Source of the DNA: an uncultured Lachnospiraceae bacterium
Lineage (GTDB): Bacteria > Bacillota > Clostridia > Lachnospirales > Lachnospiraceae
Direction: 5' to 3'
Length of the DNA: 64,000 nucleotides
Assembly (NCBI GenBank): GCA_947626745.1
Contig: CANQTF010000002.1
Span: 208,895 to 272,894, forward strand
Shown: piece by piece, positions 1 through 9,794 of the stretch
How positions within the stretch are numbered: the first letter of the stretch is position 1
How the letters are laid out: every line of letters begins with the position of its first letter
Notes under the pieces: model-generated
Seen by the model: only the letters and a program-made list of their open reading frames with translations
What the model was told of the DNA's origin: nothing
Databases searched by the model: none
Made by a program: the position numbers and the translations under genes

Positions 1-1307
1 TATCGGGCGGATCGGGCAAACGTCTGTGGCCGCTCTCCAATGACACACGATCGAAACAGTTCATCAAGATCTTTAAGAGCGGAAATGACGGATATGAGTC
101 TATGGTCCAGCGGGTGTACCGCCAGATCCTGTCCGTTGACGGCGGCGCGGAGGTGACGATTGCCACGTCCAAATCGCAGGTGTCTGCGATCCACAATCAG
201 TTGGGCGCCGATGTCGGCATCAGTGTAGAGCCGTGCAGAAGGGACACTTTTCCGGCGATCGCGCTGGCAGCGGCTTATCTGCATGACGTGCGCGGCGTGT
301 CCGAGGAGGAAGCGGTGGTCGTGTGCCCGGTAGACCCCTATGTGGAGGAAGACTATTTTGAGGCGCTGCAGAGACTGGGCGACCGCGCCGCCGTGAGCGA
401 GGCCAATCTGGTGCTGATGGGGATCGAACCGACCTATCCCAGCGCCAAGTACGGCTATATTATCCCGGAGAGCGAGGAGGAGACCAGCCGCGTCTCCATG
501 TTCAAGGAAAAGCCCACGGAGGAGAAGGCGCAGGAGTATATCGCGCAGGGAGCGCTCTGGAACGGCGGCGTGTTTGCCTTCCGGCTGGGGTATGTGCTCG
601 GACGGGCGCATGAGCTGTTGGATTTTGACGGCTATGAGGATCTTTTTCAGAAATATGACACGCTCACCAAGATCAGCTTTGACTATGCAGTGGTGGAACA
701 TGAAGAGCGGATCGAGGTGATGCGCTTCGCCGGTATGTGGAAGGACATCGGAACGTGGAACACATTGACGGAGGCGATGGAGAGCGACAGCATCGGCAAG
801 GCTATCCTGAACGACACCTGCCGTAACGTGCATGTCGTCAACGAGCTGAATGTTCCGGTCCTCTGCATGGGTCTGGAGGATGCGGTGGTGGCCGCAAGCC
901 CGGAGGGGATCCTCGTATCGGATCTGAACCAGTCCAGCTACATCAAGCCGTATGTAGATGCGATCGATCAGCAGATCATGTTTGCGGAAAAGTCATGGGG
1001 CAGTTTTCAGGTGATCGATATCGAGGAAGACAGCATGACGATCAAGGTAACGCTGAACGCGGGACACGGTATGAATTATCACAGCCATGAGCACCGCGAC
1101 GAGGTGTGGACGGTGATCAGCGGACAGGGAAGGGCGATCGTGAACGGCGAGGAGCGCCGGGTGACTGTGGGCGATGTGGTGCGGATGCCCGCGGGCGTGC
1201 CGCACACGATCATGGCGGACACGAAGCTGCAGGTGATCGAGGCGCAGCTGGGACGGGATATCAGCGTACATGATAAGAGGAAGCTGGAACTGCCGGCCGG
1301 TCAATAA
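1..1307 (+). CDS. manC: Mannose-1-phosphate guanylyltransferase / mannose-6-phosphate isomerase, 5' end missing
   Basis: The product makes GDP-mannose from mannose-1-phosphate and GTP and probably also has a phosphomannose isomerase-type cupin. The reading frame is open from base 3. The nucleotidyltransferase signature GGSGKRLWPLS lies at the very edge, so only a few N-terminal codons are missing and the ATG at 102 is internal. Further on are the sugar-binding segment FKEKPTEEKA and ALWNGGVFAF. The last ~110 residues form a cupin with HSHEHRDEVW and PAGVPH, as in type II phosphomannose isomerases. The product would feed surface polysaccharide synthesis. A terminator follows, so uvrB is a separate unit. 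The family call is firm; the isomerase activity is inferred. Confidence 0.9.
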   Translation, partial: SGGSGKRLWPLSNDTRSKQFIKIFKSGNDGYESMVQRVYRQILSVDGGAEVTIATSKSQVSAIHNQLGADVGISVEPCRRDTFPAIALAAAYLHDVRGVSEEEAVVVCPVDPYVEEDYFEALQRLGDRAAVSEANLVLMGIEPTYPSAKYGYIIPESEEETSRVSMFKEKPTEEKAQEYIAQGALWNGGVFAFRLGYVLGRAHELLDFDGYEDLFQKYDTLTKISFDYAVVEHEERIEVMRFAGMWKDIGTWNTLTEAMESDSIGKAILNDTCRNVHVVNELNVPVLCMGLEDAVVAASPEGILVSDLNQSSYIKPYVDAIDQQIMFAEKSWGSFQVIDIEEDSMTIKVTLNAGHGMNYHSHEHRDEVWTVISGQGRAIVNGEERRVTVGDVVRMPAGVPHTIMADTKLQVIEAQLGRDISVHDKRKLELPAGQ

Positions 1308-1322
1308 TATACCGAAAGCGAG

Positions 1323-1365
1323 ACAGCAGAAACAGAACAAAAGTTCGATTTCTGCTGTACTTTTA
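1323..1365 (+). terminator. Rho-independent terminator after manC
   Basis: A perfect 10-bp stem (1323-1332 with 1349-1358) encloses a 16-nt loop and is followed by ACTTTT. The T run is short, so termination may be partial. The loop contains a LexA-like box. Confidence 0.6.
1334..1347. promoter_or_regulatory. LexA (DinR-type) SOS box upstream of uvrB
   Basis: The sequence AGAACAAAAGTTCG fits the Gram-positive LexA consensus CGAACnnnnGTTCG, with perfect GAAC/GTTC half-sites spaced by four bases. It lies about 30 bp upstream of the uvrB -10 element. SOS control of uvrB is well known in Firmicutes. Binding here is inferred from sequence. Confidence 0.65.
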
Positions 1366-1375
1366 TGTGGGACTG

Positions 1376-1384
1376 TGCTATACT
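1376..1384 (+). promoter_or_regulatory. Extended -10 promoter of uvrB
   Basis: TGCTATACT matches an extended -10 element. A weak -35 (TGTACT) lies 17 bp upstream. The predicted start site is near 1391, leaving a leader of about 20 nt before the uvrB start. Confidence 0.5.
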
Positions 1385-1409
1385 GTTTGGCGAAAGCAGG
1401 GAGCTTACT

Positions 1410-3398
1410 ATGAACTTTAAACTACATTCCGAATATGCGCCCACCGGCGATCAGCCGCGGGCCATAGCCGAGTTGGTGGAAGGGTTCCGCAAGGGAAATC
1501 AGTTTCAGACGCTGTTGGGCGTGACCGGATCGGGCAAGACTTTCACGATGGCGAATATCATACAGGCGCTCAACAAGCCGACGCTTGTCATCGCGCACAA
1601 CAAGACGCTGGCGGGACAGCTTTACGGCGAATTTAAGGAATTTTTCCCGGAGAACGCGGTAGAATATTTCGTGAGTTATTATGACTATTATCAGCCGGAA
1701 GCCTATGTGCCTTCAACGGACACCTATATTGCGAAGGACTCTTCCATTAACGACGAGATAGACAAGCTGAGGCTGTCGGCGACCGCTTCCCTGACGGAGC
1801 GCAGAGATGTGGTCGTGGTCGCCAGCGTATCCTGTATCTACGGTCTGGGAAGCCCGGAGGAATATGCCGGCATGAGCATGTCGCTGCGGCCGGGCATGCA
1901 GCGCGACCGCGACGATGTGATACGAGGGCTGATAGATATGCAATACGAGCGCAACGACATGAATCTGGAACGCTGCTGCTTCCGCGTGCGGGGCGATGTG
2001 GTGGAGATCTATCCGGCACAGAGCGACGACTATCTGATCCGCGTGGAATTTTTCGGCGACGAGATCGACCGCATCGCGCAGACGGATATACTGACCGGGC
2101 AGGTACATGCAACGCTGGAGCACGTTATGATCTATCCGGCTTCCCATTATGTGGTGCCGCAGGAGAAGATCAACGCCGGCTGCAGGGAGATCGAGAAGGA
2201 GCTGGAGGAACGCGTCAGGTACTTCAAGAGTGAGGACAAGCTTTTGGAGGCGCAGCGCATTGCGGAGAGAACGAATTTCGATATCGAAATGCTGCGGGAG
2301 ACGGGCTTCTGCTCGGGCATAGAGAATTACTCGCGTCATCTCAACGGTATGGCGGCGGGCGAACCGCCCTTTACCCTGTTGGATTATTTTACCGACGATT
2401 TCCTGATCATCATAGACGAGTCGCACATGACGATACCGCAGATCCGCGGTATGTATGCCGGAGACAGGTCGCGCAAGACGACGCTGGTCGATTACGGCTT
2501 CCGGCTGCCGTCCGCGCTGGATAACAGACCGCTCAACTTTCAGGAGTTTGAGGGGCATATCGACCAGATGCTCTTCGTGTCGGCAACGCCTTCCGACTAT
2601 GAGGCGGCGCACGAGCTGTTCCGCACGGAGCAGATCATCAGGCCGACAGGGCTGTTGGATCCGGAGGTGTCGGTGCGGCCGGTGGAAGGGCAGATCGACG
2701 ATCTGATCTCGGAAGTCAACAGGGAAGTTGCGAAGCACAACAAGGTCTTGGTGACGACGCTGACCAAACGCATGGCGGAGGATCTGACCGACTACATGAA
2801 GGAGGTCGATATCCGTGTGAAATATCTGCACTCCGACATTGACACGCTGGAGCGGGCCGAGATCATCAGGGATATGAGGCTCGACGTGTTCGACGTGCTG
2901 GTGGGGATCAACCTGCTGCGCGAGGGGCTGGATATCCCGGAGATATCTCTGGTGGCTATTCTGGATGCGGATAAGGAAGGCTTCCTGCGGTCAGAGACGT
3001 CTCTGATCCAGACGATCGGGCGCGCGGCGCGCAACGTGGACGGTCATGTGATCATGTATGCGGATACCGTGACGGACTCCATGCGGGCGGCGATCGACGA
3101 GACGAACCGGAGACGGGAGATCCAGCAGAAATACAATGAGGAGCACAACATTACGCCGCAGTCGATCAGAAAGGCGGTTCGCGACCTGATCAGTATTTCC
3201 AAGACGATCGAGAAGGAAGAGCTGCGGTTTGAGAAAGACCCCGAGTCCATGAGCAGACAGGAGCTGGAGAAGCTGATCAAGGATGTGGAGAAGCAGATGA
3301 AGAAGGCCGCGGCGGATCTGAATTTCGAGGCGGCGGCGGAGCTGCGTGACCGCATGAAGGATCTGAAAGGCAGACTGCGGGATTTTGACCGGACATAG
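1410..3398 (+). CDS. uvrB: Excinuclease ABC subunit B
   Basis: UvrB is the damage-verifying helicase-like subunit of nucleotide excision repair; UvrA loads it onto lesions. The ATG at 1410 is chosen because a GGGAG ribosome binding site precedes it, and it gives the normal N-terminus [19 protein letters not shown]; the ATG at 1365 would add a non-conserved tail. The product has 662 residues, the usual size. Visible are Walker A GVTGSGKT (about 37-44), the beta-hairpin region [12 protein letters not shown], and a C-terminal UVR domain ([14 protein letters not shown]) that contacts UvrC. It is followed 64 bp later by uvrA. A LexA-like box upstream predicts SOS induction. Confidence 0.97.
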   Translation: MNFKLHSEYAPTGDQPRAIAELVEGFRKGNQFQTLLGVTGSGKTFTMANIIQALNKPTLVIAHNKTLAGQLYGEFKEFFPENAVEYFVSYYDYYQPEAYVPSTDTYIAKDSSINDEIDKLRLSATASLTERRDVVVVASVSCIYGLGSPEEYAGMSMSLRPGMQRDRDDVIRGLIDMQYERNDMNLERCCFRVRGDVVEIYPAQSDDYLIRVEFFGDEIDRIAQTDILTGQVHATLEHVMIYPASHYVVPQEKINAGCREIEKELEERVRYFKSEDKLLEAQRIAERTNFDIEMLRETGFCSGIENYSRHLNGMAAGEPPFTLLDYFTDDFLIIIDESHMTIPQIRGMYAGDRSRKTTLVDYGFRLPSALDNRPLNFQEFEGHIDQMLFVSATPSDYEAAHELFRTEQIIRPTGLLDPEVSVRPVEGQIDDLISEVNREVAKHNKVLVTTLTKRMAEDLTDYMKEVDIRVKYLHSDIDTLERAEIIRDMRLDVFDVLVGINLLREGLDIPEISLVAILDADKEGFLRSETSLIQTIGRAARNVDGHVIMYADTVTDSMRAAIDETNRRREIQQKYNEEHNITPQSIRKAVRDLISISKTIEKEELRFEKDPESMSRQELEKLIKDVEKQMKKAAADLNFEAAAELRDRMKDLKGRLRDFDRT

Positions 3399-3462
3399 GA
3401 GCCGCGGACAAGATGGGCGCGGAGACTTCCGGCAGGATATTGAAGATAACGGAGAGATGATC

Positions 3463-6345
3463 ATGGCAGATACGACAGATACAGTAAAGATGCGCCCGCG
3501 GGAGTACATTAAGATACGCGGGGCGAACGAACATAACCTTAAGAATCTGAATGTGGACGTGCCGCGGAACGAGTTCGTGGTATTTACCGGGCTGTCAGGC
3601 TCGGGGAAGTCTTCCCTTGCCTTTGATACGATCTACGCGGAGGGGCAGAGGAGATACATGGAGTCGCTGTCCTCCTACGCGAGGCAGTTCCTGGGACAGA
3701 TGGAAAAACCCGATGTGGAGAGGATAGAAGGACTGTCTCCGGCTATCTCTATCGACCAGAAATCGACGAACAGGAATCCCCGCTCCACGGTGGGGACCGT
3801 GACCGAGATATACGATTATTTCAGGCTTCTGTATGCGAGGATCGGTATTCCGCACTGTCCGAAGTGCGGCAGGGAGATCCGGAAACAGACCGTGGATCAG
3901 ATCGTGGATCAGATCCTGACGATGCCGGAGGGATCCAAGATACAGCTTCTCGCCCCGGTGGTGCGCGGCAGGAAGGGCGAACATGCCAAAGTGTTTGAGA
4001 GGGCCAAGAGAAGCGGCTATGTGCGGGTGCGGGTAGACGGCAATCTGTATGATCTGTCCGAGGATATCCCGATGGAAAAAAATATCAAGCACAATATAGA
4101 GATCATCGTTGACCGTCTGGTGGTGAAGCCGGGGATCGAGAGACGTCTGACCGACTCTATCGAGAGCGTTTTTGCATTGGCGGAAGGCATGATGATACTG
4201 GACGTGATCGACGGAGAGTCCTATAATTTCAGCCAGAATTTTGCATGTCCGGACTGCGGTATCAGTATCGGTGAGATCGAGCCCAGAAGCTTTTCCTTCA
4301 ATAACCCGTTCGGCGCGTGTCCGGAATGTTTCGGGCTGGGCTACAAAATGGAGTTTGACGTGGATCTGATGATACCCGATAAGAGCCTCAGCCTGAACGA
4401 AGGCGCGATCAGCGTGATCGGCTGGCAGTCCAGCGGGGACAAGGGCAGTTTTACCAACGCGATGCTGCAGGCGCTTGCCCGGGAATTCAAATTCAGTATG
4501 GACACGCCCTTTGAACAGCTTACGAAGGAAGTGCAGGACGTGATCTGCTACGGCACGGACAGGAAAGTGGATGTCTATTATGAAGGACAGCGGGGCAAGG
4601 GCGTGTATCCGATCGCATTCGAGGGACTGATCCGGAACGTGGAGCGCAGATACCGTGAGACGGCCTCCGATCTGACGAAACAGGAGTACGAGACATTCAT
4701 GCGCATCACGCCGTGCAAAGAGTGCGGCGGTATGCGACTGAAAAAAGAGTCTCTCGCCGTGACGGTGTGCGACAGGAATATATATGAGATCACGTCCATG
4801 TCTATCAAAAAGCTGTATGACTTTATCGGCGGCATGGAGCTGACACCGCAGCAGCAGTTGATCGGCAGCCGGATCCTGAAAGAGATCCGTGCGCGCGTGG
4901 GCTTTCTGGTGGAGGTGGGGTTGGAATACCTGTCGCTGTCGAGAGCCACGGGAACGCTGTCCGGCGGCGAAGCGCAGCGCATCAGGCTGGCGACACAGAT
5001 CGGCTCGGGTCTGGTGGGCGTGTGCTATATACTGGACGAACCCAGTATCGGACTGCACCAGCGCGACAACGACAAGCTGATCGCGGCGCTTAAGAATCTG
5101 AAGGATATGGGAAATACCTTGATCGTTGTGGAGCATGACGAGGACACGATGCTGGCGGCGGATCATATCGTGGACATCGGGCCGGGGGCGGGTTCCCACG
5201 GCGGCGAAGTGGTCGCGCAGGGAACGGCGCAGGAGATCATGCAGGTGGAGGAATCCGTTACGGGCCAGTATCTGAGCGGCAAGCTGCAGATCCCCGTTCC
5301 GGAGGTCCGCAAGAAACCGACGGGATATCTGACGGTCAGGGGAGCGGAGGAGAACAACCTGAAGAAGATAGATGTCAAGATACCGCTCGGTATTTTGACA
5401 TGTGTGACAGGCGTGTCCGGCTCCGGCAAGAGCTCTCTCGTGAATGAGATCCTGTACAAGCGGCTTGCCAGGGATCTGAACAGGGCGCGCTGCATTCCGG
5501 GCAGACATACGAAGATCGAGGGGATCAGGCAGTTAGACAAGGTGATCAATATCGACCAGTCTCCTATCGGCAGGACGCCCAGATCCAACCCGGCCACCTA
5601 TACGGGGGTGTTCGACCAGATCAGGGATCTCTTTGCCTCAACGCAGGACGCCAAGGCGAGAGGGTACAAGAAGGGACGCTTCAGCTTCAACGTGAAGGGA
5701 GGACGCTGCGAGGCGTGCAGCGGCGACGGCATCATCAAGATCGAGATGCATTTTCTGCCGGACGTCTACGTGCCCTGCGAGGTGTGCGGCGGCAAGCGGT
5801 ACAACCGCGAGACGCTGGAAGTAAAGTATAAGGGAAAGAGCATTTTTGACGTATTGGACATGACGGTGGAGGAGGCGCTGCCTTTCTTTGAGAATCTCCC
5901 GTCTATCCGGCGCAAGATCGAGACGCTCTATGACGTGGGCCTTTCCTACGTGAAGCTGGGGCAGCCCTCCACCACCCTCTCCGGCGGCGAGGCGCAGCGC
6001 ATCAAGCTGGCGACGGAACTGAGCAAGCGCGGAACGGGCAGGACGATCTATATCTTGGACGAGCCGACTACGGGACTGCACTTTGCGGACGTACACAAGC
6101 TTGTGAATATCCTGCACAAGCTGACGGAGGGCGGCAACACGGTGGTGGTCATAGAGCATAATCTGGATGTCATCAAGACCGCCGATTACATCATAGATAT
6201 GGGGCCAGAGGGCGGCGACGGCGGCGGCACCGTGATCGCGCAGGGAACGCCCGAACAGGTCGCGGAGGATCCTGCTTCTTACACGGGGATCTACGTGAAG
6301 AAGATGCTGGAACGGTATCGGGAGAGCCGACGGAAAAAGAAATGA
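3463..6345 (+). CDS. uvrA: Excinuclease ABC subunit A
   Basis: UvrA is the damage-recognition ATPase of nucleotide excision repair, a dimer with two ABC ATPase modules. The ATG at 3463 sits 6 nt after GGAGAG and gives a 960-residue protein; ATGs further upstream, including the one overlapping uvrB, lack a well-spaced site. Walker A motifs [13 protein letters not shown] and [13 protein letters not shown], two LSGGEAQRI signatures, and Cys pairs of the zinc modules ([13 protein letters not shown] with [16 protein letters not shown] with [10 protein letters not shown]) are all present. It follows uvrB closely and is probably cotranscribed. A strong terminator follows. Confidence 0.97.
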   Translation: MADTTDTVKMRPREYIKIRGANEHNLKNLNVDVPRNEFVVFTGLSGSGKSSLAFDTIYAEGQRRYMESLSSYARQFLGQMEKPDVERIEGLSPAISIDQKSTNRNPRSTVGTVTEIYDYFRLLYARIGIPHCPKCGREIRKQTVDQIVDQILTMPEGSKIQLLAPVVRGRKGEHAKVFERAKRSGYVRVRVDGNLYDLSEDIPMEKNIKHNIEIIVDRLVVKPGIERRLTDSIESVFALAEGMMILDVIDGESYNFSQNFACPDCGISIGEIEPRSFSFNNPFGACPECFGLGYKMEFDVDLMIPDKSLSLNEGAISVIGWQSSGDKGSFTNAMLQALAREFKFSMDTPFEQLTKEVQDVICYGTDRKVDVYYEGQRGKGVYPIAFEGLIRNVERRYRETASDLTKQEYETFMRITPCKECGGMRLKKESLAVTVCDRNIYEITSMSIKKLYDFIGGMELTPQQQLIGSRILKEIRARVGFLVEVGLEYLSLSRATGTLSGGEAQRIRLATQIGSGLVGVCYILDEPSIGLHQRDNDKLIAALKNLKDMGNTLIVVEHDEDTMLAADHIVDIGPGAGSHGGEVVAQGTAQEIMQVEESVTGQYLSGKLQIPVPEVRKKPTGYLTVRGAEENNLKKIDVKIPLGILTCVTGVSGSGKSSLVNEILYKRLARDLNRARCIPGRHTKIEGIRQLDKVINIDQSPIGRTPRSNPATYTGVFDQIRDLFASTQDAKARGYKKGRFSFNVKGGRCEACSGDGIIKIEMHFLPDVYVPCEVCGGKRYNRETLEVKYKGKSIFDVLDMTVEEALPFFENLPSIRRKIETLYDVGLSYVKLGQPSTTLSGGEAQRIKLATELSKRGTGRTIYILDEPTTGLHFADVHKLVNILHKLTEGGNTVVVIEHNLDVIKTADYIIDMGPEGGDGGGTVIAQGTPEQVAEDPASYTGIYVKKMLERYRESRRKKK

Positions 6346-6410
6346 TTTTTTCCGGCAGGGGTTAAGAAATACAGAAGATGCGCCGATATAAACAACGTAA
6401 GGCACGGATG

Positions 6411-6463
6411 CCAAAAACAGAGCGAAAGGAATCGTTCTGTTTTTGGTGTTTTTTAATTTTTTC
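6411..6463 (+). terminator. Rho-independent terminator after uvrA
   Basis: An 11-bp perfect stem (CCAAAAACAGA / TCTGTTTTTGG, 6411-6446) with a 14-nt loop is followed by a T-rich tail up to about 6462. Confidence 0.85.
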
Positions 6464-6483
6464 AAAAAAATAAATAAACCCCT

Positions 6484-6511
6484 TTGAAAAACCAATTCTT
6501 TAGGTTATAAT
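6484..6511 (+). promoter_or_regulatory. SigA promoter of mbl-flagellar rod operon
   Basis: TTGAAA (6484-6489), a 16-bp spacer and a perfect TATAAT (6506-6511). The leader is about 36 nt and carries AAAGGGGAT before the mbl start. Confidence 0.75.
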
Positions 6512-6554
6512 ATATCCTGCACCGATAGACCGTAGGAAAGGGGATCAAAGGCAT

Positions 6555-7547
6555 ATGCAGTACACAGATATTGGAATCGATTTGGGAACGGCTAGCATAT
6601 TGGTCTACATCAGGGGCAAGGGCGTTGTGCTGAAAGAGCCTTCTGTTGTGGCATTCGATAGAGATACAAACAAGATCAAAGCGATCGGCGAGGACGCCAG
6701 ACTGATGCTCGGAAGGACGCCGGGCAACATTGTGGCGGTCAGGCCGCTGAGACAGGGCGTTATTTCCGATTATCAGGTCACCGAGAAAATGATGAAATAT
6801 TTTATCCAGAAAGCGCTGGGAAAGAAGACTTTCCGCAAGCCCCGCATCGCGGTATGCGTGCCGAGCGGCGTCACGGAGGTTGAGAAGAAGGCGGTTGAGG
6901 ATGCGACCTATCAGGCGGGCGCCAGAGAGGTGTCCATTATTGAAGAGCCTATTGCGGCGGCGATCGGAGCGGGTATCGACATCTCCAAGCCCTGCGGCAA
7001 CATGATCGTGGATATCGGCGGCGGTACTTCCGATATCGCCGTGATCTCTCTCGGCGGCACGGTGGTCAGCGCATCGATCAAGATCGCAGGAGACGATTTT
7101 GACGAGGCGATCGTCCGCTACATGCGTAAGAAACACAATCTGCTGATCGGTGAGCGGACGGCAGAGGATCTGAAGATCAAGATCGGCTCCGCCTTCAAGA
7201 GAGCCGAGGTCGATTATATGGACGTCAGGGGACGTAATCTGGTGACGGGTCTGCCGCGCACCGTCAAGGTATCCTCCGAGGAGACGGAGGAAGCGCTGCA
7301 CGAGACCACGGTACAGATCGTAGAGACGATCCACAGCGTTCTGGAGAAGACGCCTCCGGAGCTGGCGGCCGATATCGCCGACCGGGGGATCGTGCTCACG
7401 GGCGGCGGAAGTCTGCTGCGCGGTCTGGAGGATCTGATCGCGGACAAGACCGGCATCAATACGATGACGGCGGAAGATCCCATGACGGCGGTTGCTATCG
7501 GCACGGGCAAATACGTAGAGTTCCTTGCGGGGTATCGCGAGGACTAG
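6555..7547 (+). CDS. mbl: MreB-family actin homologue (Mbl-like)
   Basis: This bacterial actin polymerises under the membrane and guides elongasome cell wall synthesis. Its 330 residues carry the actin-fold nucleotide motifs: phosphate-1 IDLGTASILVY at the N-terminus, phosphate-2 IVDIGGGTSDIAVI in the middle and the adenosine motif LTGGGSLLRGL near the C-terminus. The order MreB-like, FlgF/FlhO-like, FlgG/FlhP-like copies the Bacillus subtilis mbl-flhO-flhP arrangement, which is why Mbl is preferred over MreB. No mreC or mreD is adjacent. It is transcribed from the promoter at 6484-6511, and 15 bp separate it from the next gene. Confidence 0.9.
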   Translation: MQYTDIGIDLGTASILVYIRGKGVVLKEPSVVAFDRDTNKIKAIGEDARLMLGRTPGNIVAVRPLRQGVISDYQVTEKMMKYFIQKALGKKTFRKPRIAVCVPSGVTEVEKKAVEDATYQAGAREVSIIEEPIAAAIGAGIDISKPCGNMIVDIGGGTSDIAVISLGGTVVSASIKIAGDDFDEAIVRYMRKKHNLLIGERTAEDLKIKIGSAFKRAEVDYMDVRGRNLVTGLPRTVKVSSEETEEALHETTVQIVETIHSVLEKTPPELAADIADRGIVLTGGGSLLRGLEDLIADKTGINTMTAEDPMTAVAIGTGKYVEFLAGYRED

Positions 7548-7562
7548 GAGAGGCAGGATACT

Positions 7563-8417
7563 ATGCTTAAAGGATTGTACACGGCGTACACGGCAATGGT
7601 CAATGAGCAGCACAGAATGGATGTCATGACGAACAATCTGGCGAACGCGACCACTATCGGCTATAAGAAGGAAGGCTCTACGAGCCAGGCGTTTGACAGT
7701 ATGCTGGCGTATAAGATCAAGGATCTGTCCGAGGCGGCCAATCTGCCGCGGCTGATCAGCACATCGAAGTCGGTTGACGAATACGAGAGCAACAACGAGG
7801 CGAATCCCGATTACATGCAGAACCGCGTCAGAAGGGTCGGCATGAACATGGGCGTCAAGATCGGCGAGAACTATGTGGATTTCTCGGAGGGGCCGATCAA
7901 GGAGACGGGGAACACCTTTGACCTTGCGATCTCCGACAGAGGTTTCTTTGCGGTAGAGTACACCAATAAGGCGGGCGAGACGTCGGTGAAGTATACGCGG
8001 GACGGCAACTTCACCATGGACAGACAGGGATATCTCGTGACGCAGGACGGCGATTTCGTGTTGGACGAACGCGGACGCCATATCAGAATGAACACGGCGC
8101 TGCCCGTGAGTATCGATCGGAGCGGCAATATCACGCAGGACGGCAATTTCGTTGCGACGATCGGGCTGACGGACTTTGAGGATTACAATTATCTGGAACA
8201 CTTTGGCGAGAATTTCTTTGAGCCGGTGGAGGGAGCAACGGAGATCGAGACCGAGTCGCAGATCCATTCCGGCTATCTGGAGATGTCCAATATGTCCACG
8301 GTGACGGAGATGGTCAATATGATCGCCATTCAGCGTCATTACGACAGCAACCAGAAGGTCATCACTACATACGACGAGACACTGGATATTGCGGTAAACC
8401 AGTTGGGTAAAGTATAA
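7563..8417 (+). CDS. flhO: Flagellar rod/hook-basal body protein (FlgF/FlhO type)
   Basis: A structural protein of the flagellar rod, exported by the flagellar type III system. Its 284 residues have the paired terminal helices of the family: the N-terminal MLKGLYTAYTAMVNEQHRMD, then NNLANATTIGYKKEG, and a C-terminal EMVNMIAIQRHYDSNQKVIT. A D1-type core (GFFAVEY, YTRDGNFTMDRQGYLVT) lies between. No signal peptide is expected or seen. It lies between mbl and the FlgG-like gene, as flhO does in B. subtilis. FlgF versus FlhO naming is a matter of convention. Confidence 0.9.
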   Translation: MLKGLYTAYTAMVNEQHRMDVMTNNLANATTIGYKKEGSTSQAFDSMLAYKIKDLSEAANLPRLISTSKSVDEYESNNEANPDYMQNRVRRVGMNMGVKIGENYVDFSEGPIKETGNTFDLAISDRGFFAVEYTNKAGETSVKYTRDGNFTMDRQGYLVTQDGDFVLDERGRHIRMNTALPVSIDRSGNITQDGNFVATIGLTDFEDYNYLEHFGENFFEPVEGATEIETESQIHSGYLEMSNMSTVTEMVNMIAIQRHYDSNQKVITTYDETLDIAVNQLGKV

Positions 8418-8446
8418 GAGAAAACACATAATGGGAGGCGTTAAGC

Positions 8447-9265
8447 ATGGTTAGGAGTTTGTGGTCGGCAGCGACCGGTATGAATGCACAGCAGGTCAGC
8501 CTGGACACGATCGCCAACAATCTGGCGAATGTCAACTCGGTGGGTTATAAGACGCAGGTGGCGCAGTTTAAGTCGCTTCTGTATCAGAATCTGCAGTCCG
8601 TCACCACTACGGCGAACGGCGATCCGAAGCCCACTTCGTCACAGGTCGGGCTGGGCGTCAGGACTTCTTCGATCAACTCGGTCTTCAGGCAGGGCCCGCT
8701 GCTCGATGCGGACAGCGATACGGCGTTTGCGATCGAGGGCAACGGCTTCTTCGCGGTACGCGGCGAGGACGGTGTCACCTATTATACCAGAAACGGTGAT
8801 TTCACATGGGCGCTGAGTGCGAACGGCGGCATGACGCTGACAAACGCGGACGGTCTTCCGGTGCTGGACAGCAACAACCGGCCGATCGCGCTGAACCGCA
8901 GCTACATCGCGAGCAAGCTTTCTATCACGGAGGACGGCCAGATCTGTTATCCTGACGGCCAGAACAATCCGCAGCCTATCGGGATCACGATCGGCACATA
9001 TCAGTTCAGCAATCCGGGCGGTCTGCAGAGGGTCGGCGATACGCTTTTTGCGGTGACGGATGCCAGCGGACGTGCGCTCAATGAAGATACGACTGCCGAG
9101 GTGTCGAAGAGCCGGATCGTACAGGGCTATCTGGAAGGCTCCAACGTGGAGGTTGCCAATGAGATGGTCAACATGATCGTCACACAGCGTGCCTACGAGA
9201 TGAACTCCAAGGCGATCATTACGTCCGACGCCATGATGGAGGTTGCCAATAACCTGAAGAGATAA
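8447..9265 (+). CDS. flhP: Flagellar distal rod protein (FlgG/FlhP type)
   Basis: A distal rod component of the flagellar basal body. The 272-residue protein begins MVRSLWSAATGMNAQQ, continues IANNLANVNSVGYK and ends VANEMVNMIVTQRAYEMNSK, the canonical FlgG ends. The central part contains GNGFFAV and YYTRNGDFTW, typical of the axial family. GGGAGG precedes the start. The gene follows flhO by 29 bp and precedes a FlgJ-type rod-binding gene, so the operon supplies rod parts. Its proteins indicate that the organism is, or recently was, flagellated. Confidence 0.92.
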   Translation: MVRSLWSAATGMNAQQVSLDTIANNLANVNSVGYKTQVAQFKSLLYQNLQSVTTTANGDPKPTSSQVGLGVRTSSINSVFRQGPLLDADSDTAFAIEGNGFFAVRGEDGVTYYTRNGDFTWALSANGGMTLTNADGLPVLDSNNRPIALNRSYIASKLSITEDGQICYPDGQNNPQPIGITIGTYQFSNPGGLQRVGDTLFAVTDASGRALNEDTTAEVSKSRIVQGYLEGSNVEVANEMVNMIVTQRAYEMNSKAIITSDAMMEVANNLKR

Positions 9266-9331
9266 CTGCGCGGCGCAGGAAGAGGGAAAGGATAGCCGCC
9301 CACGTACGGCAGGGGCGGCGCGGTAGAAGAG

Positions 9332-9700
9332 ATGAGCATGGATCTGACCGGTGCGGGATTGTATACGGATTATATGACAGACGCCGAGAGAGTGGCCACT
9401 GAAAAACTGCAGAGCCGGCTGGAAAATACGGCCAAGACGGAGAACGCCGACGATGACGCGCTCTTTGATGCCTGTAAACAGTTTGAGGCGTATCTCTGGG
9501 AACAGGTCTACAAGGAGATGGAGAAGACCACCAAGCTTTTTGATGACGACGACAAAGACGAGAGCACTTACGCGGCCAATATGACCGATTATTTCAAAGA
9601 CATGATGGTTCAGCAGATCTCTGAGCAGACAGCTTCCGAAAGCTCCAATTCTCTGGCGCGCATGCTCTACGAACAGGCAAAGCGCAACTATAATCTGTAA
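9332..9700 (+). CDS. FlgJ-type rod-binding protein, no peptidoglycan hydrolase domain
   Basis: A small 122-residue protein matching the N-terminal rod-binding domain of FlgJ: FDACKQFEAYLWEQVYKEME, then YFKDMMVQQISEQ and a C-terminal SLARMLYEQAK. It probably caps or scaffolds rod assembly. It lacks the muramidase half found in proteobacterial FlgJ, as is usual in Firmicutes. The start is uncertain between the ATGs at 9332 and 9338; AGAAGAG is better spaced for 9338. It is the last gene of the mbl-rod operon and is followed directly by a terminator. Confidence 0.8.
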   Translation: MSMDLTGAGLYTDYMTDAERVATEKLQSRLENTAKTENADDDALFDACKQFEAYLWEQVYKEMEKTTKLFDDDDKDESTYAANMTDYFKDMMVQQISEQTASESSNSLARMLYEQAKRNYNL

Positions 9701-9723
9701 ATGTTATCATAGGATATACGAGT

Positions 9724-9761
9724 GCAAACGGGCTGCTTGGCAAGGCGGCCCGTTGCTTTTT
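9724..9761 (+). terminator. Rho-independent terminator after the rod operon
   Basis: GCAAACGGGC (9724-9733) pairs with GCCCGTTGC (9748-9756), with one bulged A, and is followed by TTTTT. A possible TTG start for recD2 at 9753 lies inside this hairpin, which speaks against that start. Confidence 0.8.
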
Positions 9762-9794
9762 CCAACGGAAAGAAACGGAAAGTATCACGGACAT

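Noticed and set aside
3595..5508. Long - strand frame opposite uvrA
   Set aside because: It is a codon-bias shadow of uvrA, with a His/Arg-rich composition and no recognisable domain.
9753..9794. Longer recD2 reading frame starting at a TTG
   Set aside because: The TTG lies in the terminator hairpin of the rod operon; the ATG at 9795 gives the conserved N-terminus.
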